Positions 52,080-61,721 of a stretch of 64,000 bases of DNA are shown one piece after another. The stretch spans positions 2,108,001-2,172,000 of the forward strand of contig NZ_CP017248.1 in NCBI RefSeq assembly GCF_001735805.1, read 5' to 3'. The notes beneath the pieces are model-generated. The model did not search any database, was not told the origin of the DNA, and was given only the letters and a program-made list of their open reading frames with translations. Position numbers and translations under genes: made by a program. The number at the start of each line of letters is the position of its first letter. Position 1 is the first letter of the stretch. Source of the stretch: Streptomyces fodineus. GTDB taxonomy: Bacteria; Actinomycetota; Actinomycetes; Streptomycetales; Streptomycetaceae.

Positions 52080-52949
52080 GTGTACGACCCGACACACCTG
52101 CGCGCCTTCCTCGCCGTGGCCCAGACGCTGAGCTTCACGCAGGCCGCGCGCCGGCTGGGGCTGCGCCAGTCCACGGTCAGCCAGCATGTGCGCCGGCTGG
52201 AGGACGCGACCGGGCGGCAGTTGTTCACCCGGGACACCCATGCGGTGGAGCTGACCGAGGACGGCGAGGCGATGCTGGGCTTCGCCCGGCGGATCCTGCA
52301 GGTCCACGAGCAGGCGTCGGCGTTCTTCACCGGCACCCGGGTGCGCGGCCGGCTGCGGTTCGGCGCCTCGGAGGACTTCGTGCTCACCCGGCTGCCGGAG
52401 ATCCTGGAGGGCTTCCGCCACGACCATCCGGAGGTCGACCTGGAGCTGACGGTGGAGCTGTCGGGCACCCTGCACGAGCAGCTGGCCGCCGGGAAGCTCG
52501 ACCTGGTGCTGGCCAAGCGGCGCCCGGAGGATCCGCGGGGCGAGCTGGTCTGGCGTGACGACCTGGTGTGGATCGGCGCCGAGCGGCTGCGCCTGGACGC
52601 GGACCGGCCCGTCCCGCTGATCGTGTATCCCCCGCCCGGCATCACCCGTGCCCGGGCGCTTCAGGTGCTGGAGCGCGAGGGCCGCGACTGGCGGATCGTG
52701 TGCACCAGCGGCAGCCTCAACGGCCTGATCGCGGCGGCCCGCGCCGGGCTCGGCGTGATGGCGCACTCCCGGCGCCTCATCCCACCCGGCCTGTTCCGGC
52801 TGCCGGACCGCTCCGGCCTGCCCGACCTGGGCAGGATCGACTTCGTGCTGGTCCACGGCCGCCGCCGGGGCACCGCCGAGGAGGCCGCGAACGCGCTGGC
52901 GGCGGCGATCCTGGCGGGCGGCGAACGACTGCGGCAGCGCAGCGGCTGA
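52080..52949 (+). CDS. LysR-family transcriptional regulator
   Basis: 289 residues. HTH (LRAFLAVAQTLSFTQAARRL, then RQSTVSQHVRRLEDATGRQL) and a LysR substrate domain (GRLRFGASEDFVLTRLPEIL). Starts at GTG 52080, 140 bp from the divergent symporter gene, so it likely controls that gene and itself. Within the gap, CACGTTTTTCGATAGCCGGA lies just before the start and may contain the promoter. Confidence 0.88.
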   Translation: MYDPTHLRAFLAVAQTLSFTQAARRLGLRQSTVSQHVRRLEDATGRQLFTRDTHAVELTEDGEAMLGFARRILQVHEQASAFFTGTRVRGRLRFGASEDFVLTRLPEILEGFRHDHPEVDLELTVELSGTLHEQLAAGKLDLVLAKRRPEDPRGELVWRDDLVWIGAERLRLDADRPVPLIVYPPPGITRARALQVLEREGRDWRIVCTSGSLNGLIAAARAGLGVMAHSRRLIPPGLFRLPDRSGLPDLGRIDFVLVHGRRRGTAEEAANALAAAILAGGERLRQRSG

Positions 52950-53085
52950 GGGCCCTCGGCGGGGCACCGTGCTCACCTCCCGGAAAAGGTGTCCGCAGTC
53001 CCGGGACGTGCTCCGCGGCCGTCCTCGCCCGGACGGGCGTCCGAGATGGACCCTGCCCGATATGCGATGATCGTGGTGATGTACG

Positions 53086-53123
53086 CCGTAATCACCGCGT
53101 ACAGATTCGGTGGAGATTACGGC
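53086..53123. promoter_or_regulatory. Inverted repeat CCGTAATC / GATTACGG
   Basis: Eight-base perfect arms at 53086-53093 and 53116-53123 separated by 22 bases, in the otherwise gene-free 370 bp before the acyl-CoA synthetase. Operator or transcript structure; function unknown. Confidence 0.35.
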
Positions 53124-53133
53124 ACCGAAACTT

Positions 53134-53149
53134 ACTGACCCGTCAGTAT
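53134..53149. promoter_or_regulatory. Operator-like dyad TACTGAC-CC-GTCAGTA
   Basis: Seven-base perfect arms around two bases, 171 bp before the acyl-CoA synthetase start. TetR-family fatty-acid regulators of actinobacteria bind dyads of this type, but no regulator gene is adjacent and the assignment is by resemblance only. Confidence 0.45.
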
Positions 53150-53320
53150 TGTGTCCGGCCCTTCCCCATGTGCGGGCATTTTCCGGTCACTGCCCGGGGG
53201 AAACGTGAGGTTTGCTCGGTTTCCTACCCTCTCCCGCACAGTGACGGCGTGGGGTAGCTTTCACCGCGCTGTGCCGAACATCACGGGCGTGACCATGCAG
53301 CGAGGATCGGGGAGCGAGGT

Positions 53321-55147
53321 TTGCGCGAGTTCACCAACCCGCCGCTCACGTCGGCGCCGCCGGTGGGCGGTCTGGCCGACGTGGTCTTCGAGCATGCCCG
53401 GACGGACCCGGCGCACATCGCCCTCGGCCGCAAGGACGCCTCCGGGCAGTGGCGGGACGTCACCGCCGCCGAGTTCCGCGACGAGGTGCTGGCCCTCGCC
53501 AAGGGCCTGCTGGCACGCGGCATCCGCTTCGGCGACCGCGTAGCGATCATGTCCCGCACCCGCTACGAGTGGACCCTGTTCGACTTCGCGCTGTGGACGA
53601 TCGGTGCCCAGGTGGTGCCCGTCTACCCCACCTCCTCGGCCGAGCAGTGCTTCTGGATGCTCTACGACGCCGAGGTGGCCGCGGCGATCGTGGAGCACGA
53701 GGACCACGCGATGACCATCGCCACCGTCATCGACCGGCTTCCGCAACTGCGCCAGCTGTGGCAGCTGGACTCGGGCTGTGTGCAGGAGCTGTACGACACC
53801 GGGGCGCATCTGGACGACGAGCTGGTGCACCGGCACCGGCAGGCGGTCACCCCGGACTCGGTCGCCACGATCATCTACACCTCGGGCACCACCGGCCGCC
53901 CCAAGGGCTGCGTCCTCTCGCACGCCAACTTCATGTACGAGGCGGACACGATGATCGGGCGGTGGCAGCCGGTCTTCCACACCAAGAAGGACGACGAGGC
54001 GTCCACGCTGCTGTTCCTGCCGCTCGCGCATGTCTTCGGGCGGATGGTGGAGGTCGCCGCGATCCGCGGCAAGGTCCGCTTCGGGCACCAGCCGCAGCTG
54101 CACGCCGCCGCCCTGCTGCCCGATCTGGCCGCGTTCAGGCCCACGTTCATCCTCGCGGTGCCGTACATCTTCGAGAAGGTGTTCAACGCGGCCCGCCGGA
54201 AGGCGGAGAAGGAGGGCCGGTCGGGGCCGTTCGAGAAGGCGGTCGACATCGCGGTGAAGTACGCCGAGGCCGTGGAGGCCAAGGCGTGGGGCACCGGGGC
54301 CGGTCCGTCGGCGGGGCTGCGCATGCAGCACCAGTTCTTCGACAAGGTCGTCTACACCAAGATCCGCGCGGCGATGGGCGGCCGTATACGCAATGCGATG
54401 TCCGGCGGTTCGGCGATGGACCGCCGGCTGGGGCTGTTCTTCGCGGGCGCGGGCGTGCAGATCTACGAGGGCTACGGCCTGACCGAGTCGACGGCGGCGG
54501 CGACCGCCAACCCGCCCGAGCGCACCCGTTACGGCACCGTCGGCCAGCCCATACCGGGCGTGACCGTGCACATCGCCGACGACGGGGAGATCTGGCTGCA
54601 CGGCGGCAACGTCTTCCAGGGCTATCTCAACAACCCGAAGGCCACCGACGAGACCCTGCACGACGGCTGGCTGGCCACCGGCGACCTCGGCTCCCTCGAC
54701 GAGGACGGCTATCTGACCATCACCGGCCGCAAGAAGGAGATCCTGGTGACCTCCGGCGGCAAGAGCGTCTCCCCCGGGGTGCTGGAGGAGCGGGTCCGCG
54801 ACCATCCGCTGGTCAACCAGTGCATCGTCGTCGGCAACGACCGCCCTTACATCGCCGCTCTGGTCACCCTCGACCAGGAAGCCGTCGAGCACTGGCTGCA
54901 GATGCGCGGAAAGCCGAGGATGTCCGCGGCCCAGCTGGTGCGCGACCCGGACCTGGAGACGGAGGTGCGGCGGGCGGTGGTCGCCGCCAACACCCTCGTC
55001 TCCCAGGCCGAGTCGATCCGCACCTTCCGCATCCTGGCGCAGCCGTTCACCGAGGAACACGGCCTGCTGACACCGTCGTTGAAGCTGAAGCGGAAGGCGA
55101 TCGAGAAGGCGTACGACAACGAGGTCGAGGCCCTCTACCGGACCTGA
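53321..55147 (+). CDS. Long-chain fatty-acid-CoA ligase
   Basis: 608 residues of the AMP-forming (ANL) family. P-loop TIIYTSGTTGRPKGCVLSHA (about 185-204), YEGYGLTEST (about 384), TGDLGSLDEDGYL with the hinge Asp (about 450) and the GRKKEILVTSGGK core (about 468). It activates fatty acids to acyl-AMP and then acyl-CoA. TTG 53321 is the start because GGGGAGCGAGG lies just before it. The C-terminal LKLKRKAIEKAYDNEVEAL is usual for this group. Convergent with the carbohydrate operon (stops 22 bp apart). Two upstream dyads suggest it is regulated by lipid supply. Confidence 0.92.
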   Translation: MREFTNPPLTSAPPVGGLADVVFEHARTDPAHIALGRKDASGQWRDVTAAEFRDEVLALAKGLLARGIRFGDRVAIMSRTRYEWTLFDFALWTIGAQVVPVYPTSSAEQCFWMLYDAEVAAAIVEHEDHAMTIATVIDRLPQLRQLWQLDSGCVQELYDTGAHLDDELVHRHRQAVTPDSVATIIYTSGTTGRPKGCVLSHANFMYEADTMIGRWQPVFHTKKDDEASTLLFLPLAHVFGRMVEVAAIRGKVRFGHQPQLHAAALLPDLAAFRPTFILAVPYIFEKVFNAARRKAEKEGRSGPFEKAVDIAVKYAEAVEAKAWGTGAGPSAGLRMQHQFFDKVVYTKIRAAMGGRIRNAMSGGSAMDRRLGLFFAGAGVQIYEGYGLTESTAAATANPPERTRYGTVGQPIPGVTVHIADDGEIWLHGGNVFQGYLNNPKATDETLHDGWLATGDLGSLDEDGYLTITGRKKEILVTSGGKSVSPGVLEERVRDHPLVNQCIVVGNDRPYIAALVTLDQEAVEHWLQMRGKPRMSAAQLVRDPDLETEVRRAVVAANTLVSQAESIRTFRILAQPFTEEHGLLTPSLKLKRKAIEKAYDNEVEALYRT

Positions 55148-55169
55148 CGTCACGTCACTTCCGGGTGGC

Positions 55170-57200
55170 TCAGCTGATGTCGATGCGGAAGATCTCGTCG
55201 GACCCGTCCGCGGCGCCTCCGTTGTTGTCGCAGTTGGTGGTGGACAGCCACAGCTGGTCGGCGCCCGGCACCTTGGTGACCGTGCGCAGCCGGCCGTAGG
55301 TGCCGACGTAGTACGCGGTCGGGGTGCCGACGCTCTCGGTGTCGCCGTTGATGGGGATGCGCCAGAGGCGTTCGCCGCGCAGGGAGGCCATGTAGATCAC
55401 GTTGCGGACGATCGCGATGCCGCTCGGCGAGGCCTCGGAGACGTTCCAGGTGGCCTTGGGGTTGGTCATGCCGGCGACGTTGCAGCTGCCCTCGCAGGTG
55501 GGCCAGCCGTAGTCGGCGCCGGGCTTGATGAGGTTGAGTTCGTCCTTGGAGCTGTTGCCGAACTCCGCCTCCCAGAGCCGGCCGCTGCGGTCGAAGGCGA
55601 GGCCCTGCGGGTTGCGGTGGCCGTAGGAGTAGACGTAGTTGCCGAAGGGGTTGCCGGGGGCCGGCTTGCCGTCGGTGGTCATGCGCAGGATCTTGCCGTT
55701 CAGGGAGTTCTTGTCCTGCGCGAGGTCGGGCTGCTGGGCCTCGCCGGTGGAGACGTAGAGGTAGCCGTCGGGGCCGAAGGCGAGGCGGCCGCCGTTGTGG
55801 TAGCGGTTCTTCCTGATGCCCTGCAGCAGGACCTTGTAGTCGCCGAGCTTCGTGCCGTCGTAGGTCATGCGGACGACCCGGTTGCCCTCGGCGGCGGTGT
55901 GCATGAAATACACGTAGTGGTTGGTCTCCCACTTGGGGTCGACGGCGACACCGAGCAGGCCGCCCTCGCCGTTGGTGGTGACGGCGTTGGGGACCGTGCC
56001 GACCTGTGTCTTCGTGCCGCTCTTGGTCAGTTTCCACACCCGGAAGTCGTCCCGCTCGGTGACCAGCGCGGACTGGCCGTCGGGCAGCCAGTAGGTGCCC
56101 CAGGGGATGGTCCAGCCCGTGGAGAGCGTGGCGATGGACGACGGGACACCGCCGTCGGTGGCGCAGCCTCTGGTGGTGAAGGAGACCGTGTTGCTCGGCG
56201 GGGAGACATTGCCGGCGGCGTCGCGCGCGACCACGTTCAGGCTGTACGGACTGTTGCAGGCGAGCCCGGTGAGTGTGGTGGAGGTGCCGGTGCTGACCGT
56301 CTTGTAGACGGTGGTGTCGCTGCGCACGTCGTAGGCGGTGACGGCGCGGTCGTCGGTCGAGGCGCCCCACGTAAGGTCGACTGTATTCGATGTGATGTCG
56401 GCTGTATGCAATGTACCGGGTGCGGTCGGCGGTGTGCTGTCGGAGCTGGGCCTGGTCGTGCAGTCGACGACCGGGCTGGCGGGCGAGGTGTTGCCGGCCG
56501 CGTCGCGGGCGATGACCGTGAGGTCGTAGGTGGTGTTCGGGGCGAGCCCGGTCAGCGTCTTCGAGGTGGTGCTGCCCGGTGCCTCGCCGATCTTGTTGCC
56601 GTGCTCGTAGAGGTCGTACGCCGCGACCCCCGTGTCGTCCGTCGACGCGCCCCAGGACAGGGTCAGGCGGTCCTCGCCGATGTCCGAGCAGGAGGGCTGT
56701 CCGGGGCGGGTGGGGGCCTGGGTGTCGCTCGGTGTGCCGAGGCTGATGCGGTCGAGGTTGGGGCCGCCGTTCGCGGTGGTGGCCGTCACCCGGATCTTGT
56801 TGCTGCCCGCCTTCAGGGTGACGTCGACGGTCTTCGACGCCCAGGTGTTCCAGTCGGCCGTGGCCGGGAAGGAGACGGCGGGTGCGACGACGGTGCCGTT
56901 GACGGACAGGTCCATCGGGCGGTCGGCGGCGGTGCCGTTGGCGTACCGCAGGGTGACGGACGCGGGACCGGCGGCGGCAGCGCTCACCGTGAACTCGACG
57001 TAGGAGCCCTGGATGTTGGTGTAGTCGACGAAGCCGGAGCCCGTGTAGCCGGTGTGGTTGGCGGCGACGGTGCCCTGGGAGATCCGGGCGTCCTCGGCCT
57101 GGTAGTCGGTGGCCGCGTGCGCGGTGCCGCCCGTCAGTCCGGCCAGCGGCACGGCGAGGACCAGGGAGAGGCCCCACGCATGAACTCTTCTCAATGACAT
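55170..57200 (-). CDS. Secreted PQQ-dependent sugar dehydrogenase with CBM and two FnIII domains
   Basis: 676 residues. Signal peptide (MSLRRVHAWGLSLVLAVPLA, cleavage after AHA about 29). CBM6/35-like domain (YQAEDARISQGTVAANHTGY, about 33-150), two fibronectin III domains (about 160-350), then a six-bladed beta-propeller of the soluble glucose/sorbosone dehydrogenase type: LGVAVDPKW, GGRLAFGPDGYLYVSTGEAQ, SYGHRNPQGLAFD, GADYGWPTCEG. It would oxidise a sugar outside the cell using PQQ. GGAG precedes ATG 57200. It lies 11 bp after the fusion enzyme, so it is the last gene of the operon. Cys pairs suggest disulfides. Confidence 0.88.
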   Translation of the reverse strand: MSLRRVHAWGLSLVLAVPLAGLTGGTAHAATDYQAEDARISQGTVAANHTGYTGSGFVDYTNIQGSYVEFTVSAAAAGPASVTLRYANGTAADRPMDLSVNGTVVAPAVSFPATADWNTWASKTVDVTLKAGSNKIRVTATTANGGPNLDRISLGTPSDTQAPTRPGQPSCSDIGEDRLTLSWGASTDDTGVAAYDLYEHGNKIGEAPGSTTSKTLTGLAPNTTYDLTVIARDAAGNTSPASPVVDCTTRPSSDSTPPTAPGTLHTADITSNTVDLTWGASTDDRAVTAYDVRSDTTVYKTVSTGTSTTLTGLACNSPYSLNVVARDAAGNVSPPSNTVSFTTRGCATDGGVPSSIATLSTGWTIPWGTYWLPDGQSALVTERDDFRVWKLTKSGTKTQVGTVPNAVTTNGEGGLLGVAVDPKWETNHYVYFMHTAAEGNRVVRMTYDGTKLGDYKVLLQGIRKNRYHNGGRLAFGPDGYLYVSTGEAQQPDLAQDKNSLNGKILRMTTDGKPAPGNPFGNYVYSYGHRNPQGLAFDRSGRLWEAEFGNSSKDELNLIKPGADYGWPTCEGSCNVAGMTNPKATWNVSEASPSGIAIVRNVIYMASLRGERLWRIPINGDTESVGTPTAYYVGTYGRLRTVTKVPGADQLWLSTTNCDNNGGAADGSDEIFRIDIS

Positions 57201-57211
57201 GGTCGTTCTCC

Positions 57212-60200
57212 TCAGCCCAGTGGCCTGACGCGGATCAGCCGGGTCTCGCCCGGTCGGAGCGTTGCGCTGTACGAGGAGGCCACGGCGCCCCTGTGGGAGC
57301 CGGACCACAGGTCGGTGACGTCTGCGGAACCGGTGAAGCCGACCTGGGACCAGTTCACGGTGACGGTGGCGTTGCCGGAGGTGCCGGTGTTGAACAGGGC
57401 CACGACGTAGTCGCCGTCGCTCTCGCGTTTGCTCCAGACCTGCTGGACACCGCTGTTCACGATCCGTTTCGCGGCGACCCCGTCCTGGTCGACAGCGATC
57501 AGCCGGTCGTTGGTGAGCATCGCGGTGTCGACCGGATCGAGATGGGTGAGGTCGGTGCCCAGCAGCAGCGGTGCCGCCGCCATCGACCACAGCGTGAACT
57601 GGGTACGGCGCTGGTCGGCGGTGAGTCCCGCCTGGTCGCCGTTGCCGAGCTCCAGGGAGTCCAGGTCGTTCCAGCCGCCGGGTCCGGCGTACGGCTGCCA
57701 GGAGGCCGCGGAGTCGAAGCGGGCGGCGACATGGGACCAGTCGGTGAGCGGGTAGCCGCTTCCGTTCGGGCCGGGCCCGCAGTAGCACTCGACGTCGCCC
57801 TGGGTGCGCCAGCTGTTGGCCAGCGCACGCCAGGTGGTGGCGTGGTCGAGGGGGAGGTTGTTGGACAGGGCGAAGGTGATGGGCCGGCCGGTGGCGCGCA
57901 GGGCCTTGTCCCAGGCCTGCACGTCGGGGATGTCCCGGCTGCCCACGCCGTCGATCTTCAGGTAGTCGACTCCCCACGAAGCGAACTGCCTGGCCCAGGA
58001 GTTGACGAACTCCTGCGCACCGGGCTTCGCGTAGTCGAGGTAGTACATGTTCTTGCAGTTGTAGTTCTTCTCGGTCTTCGAGGTGTCGGCGATGTCCTTG
58101 GCGTGGTAGGGGGTGCCGTCGACGGGGGTGTTCTTCAGGACGGCGTTCTTCGCGATGCCGGGCGTGACGTAGAAGCCGAATTTCAGCCCCTTGGCATGGA
58201 CGTAGTCGGCGACGGCCTTGATGCCGCCCGGGAACTTGGCGGTGTCCACGGTCCAGCGGCCGTAGGAGTCGACGACGAACCCGTTGGTGTCGCATTTCTG
58301 CCAGAAGTCGTCGAGGTTGACCTGGACGAAACCGTGGTCCCTCAGGCCGCTCGACACCAACGCGTCGGCCTGTGCCCTGATCTTCGCCTCGGTCGGCTGC
58401 CGGCGGACGAAACTCCAGCTGCTCCAGCCCATGGCGGGGCGCAGGGACTGCCCGTTGCCGGAAGACGGGGTGTAGGTGGCCGCCGGCGTGGCGTACGACG
58501 TGCCGATCCAGGCCTCGTCGATCCGCAGCCGCTGGTAGCGGGTGGTGTCGCTGGAGGCGGCCCACGTGGAGTCGACCTCGAGGCGGACGTAGCGGGCCGT
58601 GGCGGCGGTCAGGTCGATGCCCTGGATGCCGCGGGCGCTGGGGAGCCGGCCCACCTTCACCGGGCTGCCCCAGTTCTTGCCGTCGTCGCTGAGGTAGGCC
58701 TTGTAGTCCTTGATCCTGGCGGACTGTTCGGTGGCGGAGCGGGCGTAGGCGACGGAGTCCTCGCGTTGGTTGAGCCCGAGGTACTGCACCTTCTTCGCCG
58801 TGCCGAGGTCGAAGGTGAGGTTCACGGGGAGCGTCTTGTCGTTGTCCCAGTAGGTGAGGTAGTCGCCGTCGCCGGCGGCGGAGCCGGGGTGGCCGCTCGC
58901 CGACGTGCTCGCGGTGACCTTGACACCGGTCGCGATGCCCTGGCGGCCCGCGGTGATCACCTTGAAGACGGTGTCGTACGGATCCCAGCCGCCGAGGCCG
59001 GTCAGCGTGAGCACGCCGTCGGACTGCGACCAGGAAACCGGCGCTCCGGTGCGGAGGTCGGTGACCGAGGCGATGCGGTAGCCGTTGTCGCGGATGCGCA
59101 GGGTGCCGGTGCTCGGCGGGGTCAGGACGTGGATGTACTGCCGGTTCGGGTCGTCCTTGGCGATGGTGGTGACGCCGTGGGCGCCGTCGTTCCAGAAGCC
59201 GGGTTTGAGGCCGCCGTACATGTAACCGCCGCCCTCGGTGCCGTGCAGGGACTCCCAGATCTTGTCGAGATAGGCGGCAGCGAAGTTGTTGAAGTCCGCC
59301 TGGTTCGACGGAAACGTCCCGTTGACCTGGGCGGTCTCCGCCATGAGCGCCTTCACCGAGGAGCCGGCGTTGGTGATCAGCCGGCCGAGGGTGAGCATCT
59401 TGTCGACGGTCGGGTTCGAGCCGTCGTACCACCAGGCGCCGGTCGACGGCAGCTTGAAGTCGGCCTCGGTCAGGCGGGGTTGGGCGGTGTAGATCGCCTG
59501 CGGATAGTCGTAGGCGGGCGTCATTCCCGTCTTCTGCTCATTGCTGATCATGTCCATGATCGGCGTGTCTTCGTTGTTGTTGCTGAGCGTGTAGTTCGGG
59601 CGCTTCTGATAGATCTGCGCGTAGAGGTTGTGGCTCTCCCAGTACGCGTTGTCATTGTCGATCCAGAAGCCGCCGAGGTCCGGGTAGCGGTCCATGACCT
59701 CGAAGAAGTTGTCGTACGAGAACTGCCCGAAGCCGTCGCGGGTGGTCAGGTCGACGTTCTTGCCCTTGTAGGCAGAGTACGCGGCCGAGTCGAGCCACTC
59801 GTGGCCGCCTTCGTCGTGCCACTGGGGGTCGTCGGTCATGTAGAGGATGACCTTCATGCCCTTGGCCTTGGCGGTATTGATCAGCTCACCGAGGAAGTCC
59901 CGCTTGGTGGAGCAGGAACCGGGGATCTTCGACGGCCAGGGGCGGGCGTAACCGAGCCGGCTGTGGAACGTGGCCAGCACGATGTACTGCGTGTGCAGTT
60001 TCCGCGCCTCGTTCACCCAGTAGTCCGGCGTCCAGCCGCCGCTGGTGACGTCCTTCTCCCAGGCGGCGCAGCTGGTGTGGGCGGGGGCGGTGCGCAGGCC
60101 CCAGTGCAGGAAGAGGCCGCCGACGGAGGCGCGGAGGAAGGCCTGGCGGGGGTTCTCGACGTCGCGGGGGCGGGCCGGGGCGCCGCAACTCTGGGTCGAT

Positions 60201-61708
60201 CCGCTCGCCGAGACCCGCAGGGCGCCGCCGCTGGTGCTGTGGCTGCCGCTGACGCAGTAGCCGGTGACGGACTGGAAACCGAGGTCGTGAGGTGAGTTGC
60301 CACCCTTCTGCGCTGTGAACCGGGTCAACCGGATGCCGGTCGCCGCGTTGGCGATGAAGGCGGGGCGGCCTTCGTCCGCCGCGAACTTCACGGAGCTGTC
60401 GGTGAAGGTCACGCGGTCGGCATTGTGCAGATACCAGCCGTACGCCGGCCGGGTCCCGATGCTCTTCGGGTTGTAGTCCTTCGGGTCGTTGCCCGGCACA
60501 CCGGTGGACATGGTGCCGTTCCCGCCCGGGACGGTGATGTTGACGTTGTTGAAGGTGACGTTGCTGATGCGGTGGCCGTCCTCGCCCCACAGGGTCGGGC
60601 TGAAGGACGGGCTGTTGCCGGTGGCCGTGATGTTGTCGTACGTGACATCGCTGATCGATCCGACACCGGGACTGTTCCCGCACCGTTTACGGGTGCCGAT
60701 CTTCTCCATGATCGGTGAATGCACGTTGGTCATGGTGATGTCGCGGTAGTGGACGTCGGAGATCTTCGCGCCGTCCATGGAGACCATGCCGAGCCCGGAC
60801 TTGTCGGCGCCCTCGACACGGATCTTCTCGAACTGGTAGTCCGAGAAGTCGCCGCAGGTCTCGGAGCCGAACATCAGGGCGTTGCAGCAGCGCGCCGACA
60901 GCACCGAATCGCTCACCCGCACATGGCCGCTCGGGAGCTTGGCGCCGAGGGCGTAGTCGCTCTTGAAGACCAGGGCGTCGTCGTTCGCGGCGATGTGCGC
61001 GTTGGTGATCGTGACGTTGGTCGTGGAGATGACGTTCCAGCCGTCGCGGTCGCTCGCGGTGTCGACGGTCAGGTGGTCGGAGACGACGTTCGTGCAGCCG
61101 TTGATCAGGGCGGCGAAGTGGCCGCCACGGCGCAGGGTGAGACCGTCGCCGAGCCGGAGTCCGTCGCAGCGGGTCAGCGAAAGGATCTTGTCGGCCTGGC
61201 CGGGCTTGGGGTTGCCCGTGATCAGGTGACCGGCGCCGTCGATGACCCCGCCGCCGGTGAAACCGATGTCGGTCAGCCGGTCGCCGTAGATCATCGCGTC
61301 GTGGAAGTGGCTGTGCCCGTAGTCCTGGTACTTGTCGTTCGGGTTGGACTCGGGCGGGTCGTAGGTGCCGGCGGAGGCGCCCTGGAGGGTGGCGCCCTTG
61401 TCGACCTGGAGCGTCACATGGCTCTTCATGTGGATGGTGTTCCTGGACTGGTAGGTGCCGGCCGGGAAGCGGACGGTGCCGCCGCCCGCCGCACCGGCCG
61501 CGGAGATGGCCTTGTCGATGGCGGGGGTGTCGTTGGTCGAGCCGTCGCCCTTGGCGCCGTAGTCGCGCACGTCGTACACGGTTGCCGGGCGGGGCGTGGC
61601 AGGGTGCGGGGCCGCGTTCGCGGCGGGGTGGGTGAGGCCGAGGACGACGGCGAGGACGCACAGGACGATCGCCGCCGCCCGTCTCGGGTCGGCGATGGCG
61701 GGTTTCAC
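57212..61708 (-). CDS. Giant secreted GH28 - GH29 - F5/8 - GH27 fusion enzyme
   Basis: 1498 residues, with three glycosidase folds in one secreted chain. After a signal peptide (AAAIVLCVLAVVLGL) come: a GH28-like beta-helix (VYDVRDYGAKGDGSTNDTPA, about 45-500; IAANDDALVFKSD holds the paired Asp), as in polygalacturonases; a GH29-like alpha-L-fucosidase barrel (GGLFLHWGLRTAP about 525, GGFWIDND about 690); an F5/8-type carbohydrate-binding domain (about 925-1080); and a GH27 alpha-galactosidase (LRPAMGWSSWSF about 1088, nucleophile Asp in VDYLKIDGVG about 1252, GGWNDLDSL). GTG 61708 follows GAGGAG. There are no stops, and codon bias is even throughout. It likely strips pectic polymers with galactose and fucose substituents. 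Confidence 0.85.
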   Translation of the reverse strand: MKPAIADPRRAAAIVLCVLAVVLGLTHPAANAAPHPATPRPATVYDVRDYGAKGDGSTNDTPAIDKAISAAGAAGGGTVRFPAGTYQSRNTIHMKSHVTLQVDKGATLQGASAGTYDPPESNPNDKYQDYGHSHFHDAMIYGDRLTDIGFTGGGVIDGAGHLITGNPKPGQADKILSLTRCDGLRLGDGLTLRRGGHFAALINGCTNVVSDHLTVDTASDRDGWNVISTTNVTITNAHIAANDDALVFKSDYALGAKLPSGHVRVSDSVLSARCCNALMFGSETCGDFSDYQFEKIRVEGADKSGLGMVSMDGAKISDVHYRDITMTNVHSPIMEKIGTRKRCGNSPGVGSISDVTYDNITATGNSPSFSPTLWGEDGHRISNVTFNNVNITVPGGNGTMSTGVPGNDPKDYNPKSIGTRPAYGWYLHNADRVTFTDSSVKFAADEGRPAFIANAATGIRLTRFTAQKGGNSPHDLGFQSVTGYCVSGSHSTSGGALRVSASGSTQSCGAPARPRDVENPRQAFLRASVGGLFLHWGLRTAPAHTSCAAWEKDVTSGGWTPDYWVNEARKLHTQYIVLATFHSRLGYARPWPSKIPGSCSTKRDFLGELINTAKAKGMKVILYMTDDPQWHDEGGHEWLDSAAYSAYKGKNVDLTTRDGFGQFSYDNFFEVMDRYPDLGGFWIDNDNAYWESHNLYAQIYQKRPNYTLSNNNEDTPIMDMISNEQKTGMTPAYDYPQAIYTAQPRLTEADFKLPSTGAWWYDGSNPTVDKMLTLGRLITNAGSSVKALMAETAQVNGTFPSNQADFNNFAAAYLDKIWESLHGTEGGGYMYGGLKPGFWNDGAHGVTTIAKDDPNRQYIHVLTPPSTGTLRIRDNGYRIASVTDLRTGAPVSWSQSDGVLTLTGLGGWDPYDTVFKVITAGRQGIATGVKVTASTSASGHPGSAAGDGDYLTYWDNDKTLPVNLTFDLGTAKKVQYLGLNQREDSVAYARSATEQSARIKDYKAYLSDDGKNWGSPVKVGRLPSARGIQGIDLTAATARYVRLEVDSTWAASSDTTRYQRLRIDEAWIGTSYATPAATYTPSSGNGQSLRPAMGWSSWSFVRRQPTEAKIRAQADALVSSGLRDHGFVQVNLDDFWQKCDTNGFVVDSYGRWTVDTAKFPGGIKAVADYVHAKGLKFGFYVTPGIAKNAVLKNTPVDGTPYHAKDIADTSKTEKNYNCKNMYYLDYAKPGAQEFVNSWARQFASWGVDYLKIDGVGSRDIPDVQAWDKALRATGRPITFALSNNLPLDHATTWRALANSWRTQGDVECYCGPGPNGSGYPLTDWSHVAARFDSAASWQPYAGPGGWNDLDSLELGNGDQAGLTADQRRTQFTLWSMAAAPLLLGTDLTHLDPVDTAMLTNDRLIAVDQDGVAAKRIVNSGVQQVWSKRESDGDYVVALFNTGTSGNATVTVNWSQVGFTGSADVTDLWSGSHRGAVASSYSATLRPGETRLIRVRPLG

Positions 61709-61721
61709 GAGGTCCGCTCCT

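Noticed and set aside
57201..59432. Extension of the PQQ dehydrogenase frame into the fusion gene
   Set aside because: It is merely open by GC bias; the signal peptide and GGAG site fix the start at 57200.
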